This document shows positions 39,778-48,900 of a stretch of DNA of 64,000 nucleotides, one piece after another. The notes under the pieces are model-generated. The model worked only from the letters and a program-made list of their open reading frames with translations. It made no database searches and had not been told where the DNA came from. This DNA comes from an uncultured Colwellia sp. (GTDB lineage Bacteria; Pseudomonadota; Gammaproteobacteria; Enterobacterales; Alteromonadaceae), in NCBI GenBank assembly GCA_913049915.1, contig CAJWZC010000003.1, positions 26,714 through 90,713 on the forward strand. Direction: 5' to 3'. Position 1 is the first letter of the stretch, and every line of letters starts with the position of its first letter. A program made the translations under genes and the position numbers.

Positions 39778-40332
39778 AACATTCTCTTTTTTTTTGGTGA
39801 AAAAATTTAATTCTGATCAGCTATCACCATTACATAATCAGAAATTGAAATTTGTTAGATACATCATCCTAAAGCGTATATTGGGAGTACCTTTTTTGGT
39901 TACTTTAGCCATAAATCGTATACGATTTAATCCTAATAATACTGCTTTAATAGAATTACATACCCTAGAAAGATATTGTATTGCTAAAGAGCCAAAGAAA
40001 CCAGCAACAACACACTAAAAACCACTAATACTATATTTATTAGTCCAGATCACACAATTATTCTACTTTATTTACTAAATAGATGAATAAATTGGCTAAA
40101 CCTAAACTATTTATTATAAGTTTTAAACTATTGTTTGGCTTTAATGTATCGGTATTTCATCAGATTGTTGGGAGTCTCTTGATATCAAAAGCTTGCGAGA
40201 AATAGGCTTTTATATTACGTCATTTAATTGCCCATAATTATGGATCAACAGCGATAAAAACGATCTCGATTAGGTCTGATTTATATTATCGAACAAAAGT
40301 CTGGTTATTCGTCTACCAAGACATTAATTCGG
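39778..40332. other. Upstream region of the cold-shock gene
   Basis: The + ORF 39704-40018 mostly shadows the cold-shock gene and is rejected. The region probably includes the csp promoter and leader. No specific element could be fixed. Confidence 0.4.
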
Positions 40333-40461
40333 TTAGCTTATCTTACCATTATGATCAATGCTTAATAGCGGCACAGGTACATACTCAATAACAACTTTAA
40401 TATGACGTAACTCTGTTTCTTGATTTGAACGTACTAGTTGAATTCGTTTTAAAATATCCAT
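40333..40461 (-). pseudogene. PAS-domain sensor fragment (relic)
   Basis: This 42-codon frame reads ...NQETELRHIKVVIEYVPVPLLSIDHNGKI then stop. The phrase is the usual linker plus first PAS strands of membrane histidine kinases. Nothing kinase-like follows in any frame nearby, so it is a leftover piece. Confidence 0.45.
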
Positions 40462-40664
40462 AAAGGTTGAGCCTCATTAGTCAAAGCCTACGCCTATGAG
40501 ATTAAGTTTAAATCGCGGTAAGAAGTCGGCATGACCCACTACCCCAAACAATCGGACTAACTCAGTATTCGTTTTTGAAATAAAACGTATTATTTCAAAA
40601 AATTAAATAACCAGTAATATAGTTAGATGATAACCCTCATTCTCTTTTTATATCGGTATTTATA
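40462..40664. other. Short intergenic stretch, nothing recognised
   Basis: About 200 bp between the PAS relic and the LysR gene. Confidence 0.3.
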
Positions 40665-41540
40665 CTAGGATTCCGCTTTTAAATAATCAATAAATTTTTG
40701 TACCAGTAGGTTATGGTGACTATCTTTATGAGTGACTAAAGAAAAACGTCGTGATAAATTTAGTGGTGATTTCAGTATCACCAAACTACCTATTTTTAGT
40801 TCTTCAGCAATGGTGAGTTGTGACAAACAACCTAGTCCTAAACCAGCTTTGACTGACTCTTTAATTGCGCCTTGCCTCGTTAGCTCTATACCTAAATTAA
40901 TTTGTGCTCCCGCTTGTTCAATGGCGGCGTCAAATATTGCACGTGTACCTGAGCCATGTTCACGTAATACCCAAGCTTGTTGTTGAAGTTGTTCAAGGTT
41001 AATTATCAATTTTTTTGCTAGTGGATGATCAATAGGGCAAAAAATTTGTAGTTGGTCTTGTTGCCACGGGATTATTTGTAAGTGCTTATGCACTGCTGGG
41101 CCCTCTATCAAGCCAATGGATGCTTTACCTTTATCTAAATAATCTATCACCATTTGGGTATTACCTATGTGTATCTCAGGGACGACTTCAGGATAAATTT
41201 TTACAAATTTAGCAATTAACTTAGGCAGTAAATAAGTGGCGATAGTAGCACTGGCGACAATTCTTAATACACCACTCATGGTGTTTAAATTAGCAAGTTT
41301 TAGGCTATTGAGTAAATCGCCTATTTGGCGTACTTTTGGTAGCGACTTAAGACCATTTTCTGTGATCAATAAATCTCGGCCTACGCGATCAAATAGTGGG
41401 TAACCTAAACTTTCTTCCAGTTCTTTTAACGCTTGGCTAGCGGCAGACTGGCTTAAAGAAAGCTCACTGGCCGCTTTAGTTAATTTACCTAAGCGTGCTG
41501 TTGCTTCAAACAACTGTAGCTTTTTTATCGAAATACTCAT
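40665..41540 (-). CDS. LysR-family regulator, YeiE-like
   Basis: This 291-residue protein has an N-terminal HTH (LGKLTKAASELSLSQSAASQALKELEESLG) and a CysB-like effector domain (VVPEIHIGNTQMVIDYLDKGKASIGLIEG). It is divergent from a YeiH-family transporter gene, the same pairing as E. coli yeiE-yeiH. It is inferred to control that transporter. A dyad lies 20 bp before its start codon. Confidence 0.87.
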   Translation of the reverse strand: MSISIKKLQLFEATARLGKLTKAASELSLSQSAASQALKELEESLGYPLFDRVGRDLLITENGLKSLPKVRQIGDLLNSLKLANLNTMSGVLRIVASATIATYLLPKLIAKFVKIYPEVVPEIHIGNTQMVIDYLDKGKASIGLIEGPAVHKHLQIIPWQQDQLQIFCPIDHPLAKKLIINLEQLQQQAWVLREHGSGTRAIFDAAIEQAGAQINLGIELTRQGAIKESVKAGLGLGCLSQLTIAEELKIGSLVILKSPLNLSRRFSLVTHKDSHHNLLVQKFIDYLKAES

Positions 41541-41560
41541 GGCTTAAATTACCTTAAGGA

Positions 41561-41590
41561 GAGTTAACATTAATCATTGTTAGTTAACTC
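41561..41590. promoter_or_regulatory. Dyad in the LysR-YeiH divergent region, possible operator
   Basis: GAGTTAAC and GTTAACTC, 8-bp perfect arms 14 bp apart, immediately upstream of the LysR gene. The spacing and position suit a LysR autoregulatory site. Confidence 0.45.
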
Positions 41591-41800
41591 AGTTTTGATT
41601 AATTGATTATAGTTCGGTTTTTTGAATACTATACATCGAATCAATCCATTATTCTTATTTAAAACTTTGAGCTATATTATATTCTATAAAGTGATTACTG
41701 GTTGAGAGTGACTAGTAAACCTATAGTCAGCAGCTTATTAGTTACATAAGTCGTTCTTTATTTACTGTTTATTAGCCATTTATTAGCTAAGAGGTTCGTT

Positions 41801-42808
41801 ATGCCTACCTGCATAGTTCTCCCTATTATTGCCTTATTGGCTATTGCCCTAGCAAGAGTAGAAGAAATCTCCGCTTTTGGTTTGAGCGCACTACCTTTAG
41901 CTATTGTCTTTGGTATGCTTTATGGTCATTTTTCATTAAGAGTTGAAGATGAAAAAGATCAACAGTTCTCAACCTTCTGTAAACAAAAGCTACTTAGAGT
42001 AGGCATTATATTATTTGGTTTTGGCTTAAGTTTTCAGCAAATAATCATGGTAGGTTGGCAAGCCGTTGCGATTGATTTAGTGGTAATAACTACTGTTTTT
42101 TTTATCGGCACTTTTGTTGGTATTAAAGTACTTAAACTACATCGTGATGTTGCTATTTTAACCGCTGTGGGTAGTGCTATTTGTGGGGCCGCAGCCATAC
42201 TTGCGACCGAATCAGTACTTAAACCTAAACAAGAACACATTACTATTGCCATAGCTACTGTTGTGCTGTTTGGTACTTTAGCCATGTTTAGCTACCCATT
42301 TATCTATCAATGGGTTGATATGACTGATCAGTCTTTTGGAATCTATATCGGCAGTACTGCTCATGAAGTAGCGCAAGCCGTTGCCGCAGGACAAAGTATT
42401 AATGGTGAAACCATGCAAACAGCAGTGGTGGTGAAACTCATTCGAGTGATGATGTTAGCGCCATTTATTTTAATGCTAAGCGCAGGATTGAATCGCATTG
42501 ATAACCTTGCCAATAGTAGTATTAGTAACAGCGCTGAGCGTAAAAAAATTGTTATTACTATCCCATGGTTTGTTTTTGGCTTTATGGCTACAGCTATGAT
42601 TAATAGTGTTGTTCTCTTGCCAGATTTTTTTAAAGTAGCATTCAGTTTTGCCAGCCAATTTTCTTTAGCAATGGCAATGGCTGCATTAGGCGCACAAACC
42701 CAATGGACTAGTATTAAAGCCGCTGGGCCTAAGCCACTAATCTTGGGATTATTACTCTTTATTATTTTAATTTTTGGTGGTTTTTTCTTAAGTTCGTGGT
42801 TAATCTAG
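41801..42808 (+). CDS. YeiH/UPF0324-family membrane transporter
   Basis: This 335-residue integral membrane protein has about ten predicted helices. The motifs AVGSAICGAAAILATE and GSTAHEVAQAVAAG are hallmarks of the YeiH/PSE family. Members are annotated as putative sulfate exporters, with little direct proof. The divergent LysR gene likely regulates it. Confidence 0.88.
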   Translation: MPTCIVLPIIALLAIALARVEEISAFGLSALPLAIVFGMLYGHFSLRVEDEKDQQFSTFCKQKLLRVGIILFGFGLSFQQIIMVGWQAVAIDLVVITTVFFIGTFVGIKVLKLHRDVAILTAVGSAICGAAAILATESVLKPKQEHITIAIATVVLFGTLAMFSYPFIYQWVDMTDQSFGIYIGSTAHEVAQAVAAGQSINGETMQTAVVVKLIRVMMLAPFILMLSAGLNRIDNLANSSISNSAERKKIVITIPWFVFGFMATAMINSVVLLPDFFKVAFSFASQFSLAMAMAALGAQTQWTSIKAAGPKPLILGLLLFIILIFGGFFLSSWLI

Positions 42809-43620
42809 AAGTTAAAGATAGGACGTTTTTTAGCTTTAATATTAGCTTTTAAATAAAAGTAAAAATAGCTTTAAACCTTTTATCTTTTTGTGGTATTTAA
42901 CTTAGTAATAATCTTAATCCTAATTCTTGTTAAGTGATTTGTAGATTAAGTCGCTTAAAATAGTAATACTATCATAAAGGTATACGTAGATAGCCTCTAT
43001 TAAATGCTAAAATACTTTTAAAGATGATCCTATAGTAATGTCGGTATCGACTATTCGCTCACGGATACTGGACTGTTTAGCGGGCTTACAGCTTTTTATT
43101 CACTTCTGTTTGGTTGGAAATAAGCCAAATACCATCAGGCCTCACCATAAACTGCTAATAAACTAAATAAGAACCAGCGCAGTTAATAATTCACTGAACT
43201 AAAAAATTCACTTAGCATATGCCATAACGATTACTCTTTCGCTGATACTAACATCTCGTTGATTGCATTTGAGGTGTGTTAGCGTTATTTAATACGCTTG
43301 TTTGTACTGATGTCGCGTTAAGTTTTTCCGTTAAAGGTGCTGTTATATCTTTCATACTACTGGCAGAAACTAAACGTCATAATTGATATATGTTCGACAA
43401 TTAGGTTTTAAACCTATTTTTTAAGTGCAATAGCACCATTTTATTTACTATAAAATATTTTTTTAATAAATATGTTTTAAAATAACACTGTTAAAAATAG
43501 CTCCTTATGTTGTGGCGTATATCTTGCTTTTTTTAGAGATGAAATTAAATTGAGTGTATAGGAATCATTATGGTTATTTTCCTACCGGTAGAATACTTAA
43601 TAACGGACATAAAAATAAAA
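42809..43620. other. Gene-poor region with a glyoxalase-like scrap
   Basis: No intact gene. Around 43078-43130 the + strand reads LTAFYSLLFGWK then stop, the typical start of a VOC/glyoxalase domain, apparently a tiny relic. The rest is AT-rich and unassigned. Confidence 0.4.
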
Positions 43621-44102
43621 GGCTAGCATGCTAGTTATCAGTGAGTAAACGCCTAAAAGTATTAGAAAATAGACTGTGGTACGTAGTTATTGTCAAGAAC
43701 GATAGATAAATCAGCGCTTACCAAAGCGGGTCGTTATATTATTGGTGGGTGATAAGTATTATTGATGAAGTCGCTGAGCTTAATGCTCAACTCATACCGT
43801 AAAAATGTCGTTGCCTGGTACGTTAAAAATCACCATACTGTTGTCTTTTTTTACTACATTTAACGCCAGTGATTGATGAGCTCTCTCAGTTACATCCCAA
43901 GTTAAATTTAAACGTAGATTTTGTTGAACGGCATATCGACTTATTAGCAGAGGACTATGAATTAGCGATACGTGTTGCTGAGTTAAAAAATTCAGTTTAC
44001 AAGCTAGGTAATCAACCGCTATTAATCATGTGCTATGTGCTATTTGTTAGCCCAGATTATATTACAAAACACGGTTTCTATCAGAGCGCTGTCGATCACT
44101 GA
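43621..44102 (+). pseudogene. Decayed LysR-family regulator
   Basis: Across three frames the + strand keeps the order of a LysR protein: SVSKRLKVLENRL, then TR-Q-I-S-like residues broken by a stop, IIDEVAELNAQLIP, a TPVIDELSQLHPKLNL start of the effector domain, and ERHIDLLAEDYELAIRVAEL followed by VSPDYITKHGF. Several stops and frameshifts separate these pieces. It lies next to the convergent GMC oxidoreductase gene, which it may once have regulated. Confidence 0.8.
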
Positions 44103-44151
44103 TTGATTTTATTGCACAGCGCTTTGGTGATAATCCATATTAGGATAATTA

Positions 44152-45759
44152 TTAACTTTCTAAAATCATATCAGCGGCTTTTTCACCAATCATAATGGTG
44201 GGTGCATTGGTATTACCACTAATGATTTTAGGCATAATTGACGCATCCACTACTCTTAAATTTTGCATACCGTGTACTCTGAGTTGTGAATCTACTACCG
44301 CCATTATATCGGTTTTGGGGCCCATTTTACAGGTACCACAAGGGTGATATTGGGTATCTGCTCGATTACGAATATCTTTCTCAAGCTGCTCGTCATTACC
44401 ATTTTCAACAACATAAAGCATATTCTTTCGAATGGGAGCGAAGGGCTTTCCTTCAATAATATTTTGCATCTTTTTCGCTGCGCGTTTGATGATCTTCATA
44501 TCTTTTTCATTATTAAAGAAATTAGGATCTATCGCGAGGGAATCTTCAGGATTACTACTGTTAAGTTTTACTTCACCAACACTATCAGGACGGAGTAAGG
44601 TAATATGACAACTGTAGCCATGACCAAAATTAATCGTTCTTGCGTGATTATCAGCAATAGCAGGAACAAATATCAATTGTGCATCAGGGGCTACTAAATC
44701 GTTTTCGGTACTAAAAAAAGCGCCAGATTCAGCTAAAGAGCTAGTCACTTTTCCGGTTCGAGTTTTTCTCCATTCCGATATCCATTTAAGTACTCTAAAG
44801 CTACCTCTAACAGAGAAGCCAAAAGTATCGTGGCGACTACTTACTTTAAACGTTTGCACATAATCAATATGGTCTTGTAAGTTTTGACCAACACCGGGTA
44901 AGTCATGGACACTAGTAATACCTTTTTCTTTTAAATGTTCACTAGCGCCGACACCAGACAACATTAAAATTTGTGGCGATCCAAATGCACCACTGCTGAG
45001 GACTACCTCTTTATTACAATGAATTTCAATGGATTTATTATTTTTTTTGTAACGTATACCAACAGCAATCTTGCCTTCAAACAGTACTTTTTCAGTTAAT
45101 GCATGAGTAATAATAGTTAAGTTTTTTCGCGCTGTATTAGGCGTTAAGTAAGCTTTAGCTGCGCTGCAACGCTCACCATTTTTTATGGTGCGCTGATATA
45201 AGAAAACTCCCTCTTGCTCAGCTCCATTACAATCATGCGTATACTTGATGCCTTGTTGCACGCATGAATCAATGAACATTTGATTAATATCACTAGCATG
45301 ACTGGCACTCGAAACGCCTAATGGACCATCTACATTATGATACTTATCTTTAAATACTTCATTTGCTTCTGATTTTTTGAAGTAAGGTAATATATCTTCA
45401 TAGCTCCAACCGTCATTACCAAGTGCAGCCCAGTTGTCGTAATCCCATTTATTACCTCGAACATATAACATGGCATTGGTAGATGAGCTACCACCTAAGG
45501 TTTTACCTCTTGGTTGATAACCTTGTCGGCCATTCAACCCGGCTTGTGGGATAGTTTTAAAGGCCCAGTTATTCAGTTTAGTGGGCAACATTGCGGCTAA
45601 ACCAATCGGCGCATGGATAAAAACACTTTTATCGGGACCCCCTGCCTCTAAAAGACATACAGATACATTGGGGTCCTCAGATAAACGTGCGGCAACAACA
45701 CAACCAGCAGAGCCGGCGCCAACAATTATATAATCAAATTTATCCTGTACGTTTTTCAT
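44152..45759 (-). CDS. GMC-family FAD oxidoreductase (choline/alcohol dehydrogenase-like)
   Basis: This 535-residue flavoprotein has an N-terminal dinucleotide fold YIIVGAGSAGCVVAARLSE, GMC signature 1 GKTLGGSSSTNAMLYVRG and signature 2 SSGAFGSPQILMLSGVG. The C-terminal active site is QYHPCGTCKMG, with the catalytic His. It oxidises an alcohol to an aldehyde with FAD; choline (BetA) is one option, but no betB or betI is present, so the substrate is open. It is monocistronic. Confidence 0.9.
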   Translation of the reverse strand: MKNVQDKFDYIIVGAGSAGCVVAARLSEDPNVSVCLLEAGGPDKSVFIHAPIGLAAMLPTKLNNWAFKTIPQAGLNGRQGYQPRGKTLGGSSSTNAMLYVRGNKWDYDNWAALGNDGWSYEDILPYFKKSEANEVFKDKYHNVDGPLGVSSASHASDINQMFIDSCVQQGIKYTHDCNGAEQEGVFLYQRTIKNGERCSAAKAYLTPNTARKNLTIITHALTEKVLFEGKIAVGIRYKKNNKSIEIHCNKEVVLSSGAFGSPQILMLSGVGASEHLKEKGITSVHDLPGVGQNLQDHIDYVQTFKVSSRHDTFGFSVRGSFRVLKWISEWRKTRTGKVTSSLAESGAFFSTENDLVAPDAQLIFVPAIADNHARTINFGHGYSCHITLLRPDSVGEVKLNSSNPEDSLAIDPNFFNNEKDMKIIKRAAKKMQNIIEGKPFAPIRKNMLYVVENGNDEQLEKDIRNRADTQYHPCGTCKMGPKTDIMAVVDSQLRVHGMQNLRVVDASIMPKIISGNTNAPTIMIGEKAADMILES

Positions 45760-46508
45760 TATTAAACCCTTTGAGACAATGCTATTAATTATACAATACA
45801 GCCGACTTTATAATAGTTATACCACAGCTGTAATAAATCACTTATCACTATAATTAATTATGATTATCATGAATAAGTGCAACGCTAATATATAAATATA
45901 CCTTTTATCGTGGAGGTAACGTGGAGAGTATGGCGTTGTCTTAGCTTTGATAAGTTAGTTGAGTTATTTCGCATTTAACCTAAAGGATCTAAAGCTGATA
46001 CTATTCAAAATAGAGTGTAAAGTTTTAAATAACAAAATAGTATTTTTTTTACATCAATACAATGCTGCTGATATATATAGCGACTAAACTTTTGCCTATT
46101 CGTTTACTAACTAGATTTTAACAATGACACCTCACTTTATAATTCACTGCCTATTCTGTAGCTGTGCTGGCTATTTTTATACTAAAGAAATTATTTACTT
46201 GGTTATTGGATATCTTTAGTAGGGTTGTAAAGTAATTAACCCGCGTAATTATCCTAAAATTCTCGTTGAGTTTATTCCTGAGTTTGAGAAAAACTATGTG
46301 CAAGTGATTGAAGCAATAAAAGCCGATATCTCTGCAGTTATTAGCGTGACACTTGAGTGCGTTAACTCTTACGACATTACTTTGTAGCAATAAATGTTAT
46401 GGTAACAACACTGTTTATCGTAAAATGATTAATAGATTAAATAATAAGATAGGGCCTCAATCTTATTATTTATTATTTATTATTTTTAGATTGAGAATAA
46501 TAAATAAT
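45760..46508. other. Gene-poor region with unidentified relic frames
   Basis: The + strand near 46230-46385 reads NPRNYPKILVEFIPEFEKNY...VIEAIKADISAVI before stops. It looks like former coding sequence that I cannot name. The 46151-46390 minus ORF is its shadow. Confidence 0.35.
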
Positions 46509-46964
46509 TACTTTTTAATTGATACTAGTCCGTGTAAATCAATGCTACTTGAAGATATAGCAGCGACTGATGGATTATGTCTATATGAACCAGTAGATTT
46601 TATCACTGAGGTCTTGGCTGAACATTTAAGTTTTACCCCATTAAACGACACTATCATGTTGCATGTCACTTGCAGTAGCAGACGTATGGGCTTAACCAAT
46701 AAAATGCAGCAACTTGCTAAGTTATGCAGTAATAATGTCGTTATTCCTGAACATATTCAATGTTGTGGTTTTACCGGAGATAAAGGTTTTACTACCCCTG
46801 AGCTAAATGAAAATGCTTTAGCTACTTTAAAAGAGCAAGTACCCAAAGGTTGCATGGTTGGTTATAGTAATAGTAGAACTTGCGAAATAGGTTTATCGCA
46901 TCATGCTGGGATAGACTATCAATCTATTCTTTATTTAGTGGATAAAACAACATCGGCTAAATAG
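46509..46964 (+). pseudogene. C-terminal fragment of FAD/Fe-S D-lactate dehydrogenase
   Basis: The last ~150 residues of track ORF 46353-46964 match the cysteine-rich Fe-S end of the large D-lactate dehydrogenase (FAD-linked): IDTSPCKSMLL, VTCSSRRMGL, IPEHIQCCGFTGDKGF and NSRTCEIGLSHHAGIDYQSI. The full enzyme is around 900+ residues; no FAD domain is found upstream. The fragment itself is open and ends normally. Confidence 0.8.
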
Positions 46965-47666
46965 AAGGCGGACTTTTCAGTTAGCTTGATACAATAAATA
47001 ATATTCTCTTTAATATCTTGATTATAATTATCTTACCCGTACTACTAAAATCAAAGTTAACCCTATAGTGGAATAGCTAAATAATTTTTTCGGGATATGC
47101 CAGTTTATATAACGTTGTATTCTTAGTTGAAACAGTACTCGCATACCAAGTAAGTCCTTCAATTCTAGTTCTCTACCAGCCACAATAATGATGACTCAGC
47201 TGCTGAGTTAATTTTGCTAGCATAAAAAACGAGGAATAATAATAAAGTATATTATGGTCACACAATTCATCGTTATGTCATTAATCTAGTAGAGCTAATC
47301 CCTAATACCTATTATGTTTGTGTTTATGATATCTTTCTAGCTTAGGTGCTGCCGATAGTATTGCTACAAGCAGTATATTAGCAGAGCGAGCAAAGAGGTA
47401 CTTTAATCTTTGGTTCAAAGGCTCAATATTCATAAGTAAGATTTACATATGAATATTGAGCAGATCAGTGCGGAAATGTTAGCTTTTGCAGAGTAGAAAA
47501 ATTTTGATTTGATTATAACGAGTAGTCATGGATTATAAGGTTTTCAATTGCTCTTAGGCTCTACTAGTCATACTATTTTATACGGGGCACAATGTGACGT
47601 ATTAGCCGCGTGCTTTAACGACTAGATGTTTATATCCAAATCACTTGCAAGTAGCAGGGGTATATA
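46965..47666. other. Gene-poor region containing a UspA relic
   Basis: About 700 bp with no intact gene. See the UspA pseudogene entry. Confidence 0.5.
47440..47630 (+). pseudogene. Universal stress protein (UspA) relic
   Basis: The + strand reads FDLIITSSHGL, a stop, then GFQLLLGSTSHTILYGAQCDVLAA. This is the nucleotide-binding C-terminal half of UspA (G-x-x-G-x-x-x-x-L-L-G-S-T). Upstream sequence from about 47230 may be the rest, but it is too broken to align by eye. Confidence 0.75.
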
Positions 47667-48722
47667 TTAAAACTTTGGAAATATTTGATTTCTACCCGCA
47701 TTTTTTGCTTGATATAAATACTTATCAGCATTGTTGATTACCTCATCAATACTTTGATCGCCATTGAATTGTTCAATGCCCATACTGACGGTAACTTTAA
47801 TTTTGTCGCCTTCATAATTAACAAGATAATCTTGGAGCGTTTCTTGAATTTTCTCTGCCAGTATATTGGCATTTTTAGCCAGTGTTTGTGGTAAAATAAA
47901 TAAGAATTCTTCCCCGCCCCAACGAGCAATACAATCTTGATCTCTGGTATTTTTAGTAAAAATTTTGGCAAGCTCAACCAACACCGCATCGCCTGCATTG
48001 TGTCCATATTGGTCATTCACTCTCTTGAAATGATCGACATCGCATAAAATGATAGAGCAGGGGTGTGGATTACGGATTATACGTGCTTTTTCCTGCGTTA
48101 AAAGAGAGAGTGCACCACGACGGTTAGATAGTTGTGTTAGTAGATCAAAATGAGCGAGTTGTTGATATTTTTTACTTAACTTCAGGGCTTGTTTGTAAGA
48201 CTTTTCTCTTGAATATTCATATAAGGCTGACAGAAATGTAACCGTTAAAAAGGAATAGAGTAAACGTAATTTAAACTCAATATTGTACTCAGCATGAGCA
48301 ATAATATTGGTTGGTATAAACATTATGGTACTAATTATTATTACGAATAGCCCAATATCAATCAACCCACGCTTTAAGCCATGAATAAAGACTGAAACAG
48401 GGGCAATAATATATATCCATAAAGGCCCTGTATTTTCAACACCACCAGTGTAGGTAAGATAAAACATTAATAAATATAGTGAGTAGAGAACTATTGTGGA
48501 ACTTAATTCTATATTATTAAACTTCTGATAAGCGCAGTAACCGAGTAAACAGATAAAACTTGCCAAAAATAAAGTGATCGCTAAAATAAAATTTCCGTTG
48601 AACAGCCCAATAAGTCCCATAATGACAGTCATTGTCATACCGACCAAAGTAAACAAAGAAACAACATTAGGGTGTTGTAACTCTTCCTTATCTATATCAT
48701 CCGTGTAAGGTGGCTCTTGCAA
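47667..48722 (-). CDS. Membrane-bound diguanylate cyclase (GGDEF)
   Basis: This 351-residue protein has an N-terminal membrane region of five or six helices (about 25-165) followed by a GGDEF domain (LTQLSNRRGALSLL, IILCDVDHFKRVND, RWGGEEFLF). The active-site GGEEF is intact and an inhibitory RxxD (RDQD) lies five residues before it. It should make cyclic di-GMP with product inhibition. The sensor region resembles 7TM/MASE-like modules. It is the intact partner of the dead cyclase gene just upstream. Confidence 0.9.
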   Translation of the reverse strand: MQEPPYTDDIDKEELQHPNVVSLFTLVGMTMTVIMGLIGLFNGNFILAITLFLASFICLLGYCAYQKFNNIELSSTIVLYSLYLLMFYLTYTGGVENTGPLWIYIIAPVSVFIHGLKRGLIDIGLFVIIISTIMFIPTNIIAHAEYNIEFKLRLLYSFLTVTFLSALYEYSREKSYKQALKLSKKYQQLAHFDLLTQLSNRRGALSLLTQEKARIIRNPHPCSIILCDVDHFKRVNDQYGHNAGDAVLVELAKIFTKNTRDQDCIARWGGEEFLFILPQTLAKNANILAEKIQETLQDYLVNYEGDKIKVTVSMGIEQFNGDQSIDEVINNADKYLYQAKNAGRNQIFPKF

Positions 48723-48900
48723 AGAATATAATCCGATTTTTGAGACAATCTACTATTATAAGATAATTTAGCATAACCTTTTCTTATAAAACACTAATGT
48801 GTCTTTTTTTATACAAATAAGTGGGGTGTGCCTCTTTAGGTTTAACTTTAAATTTATTAACTAGTCAAACAGCTCGTTTTTTATTTGAGCCAAATAGGGT

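Noticed and set aside
39704-40018. 104-aa + strand ORF over the cold-shock gene
   Set aside because: It starts antisense to the CspA-type coding region; the remainder has no recognisable pattern.
46151-46390. 79-aa minus ORF
   Set aside because: It is antisense to a more protein-like + frame and has no family match or ribosome site.
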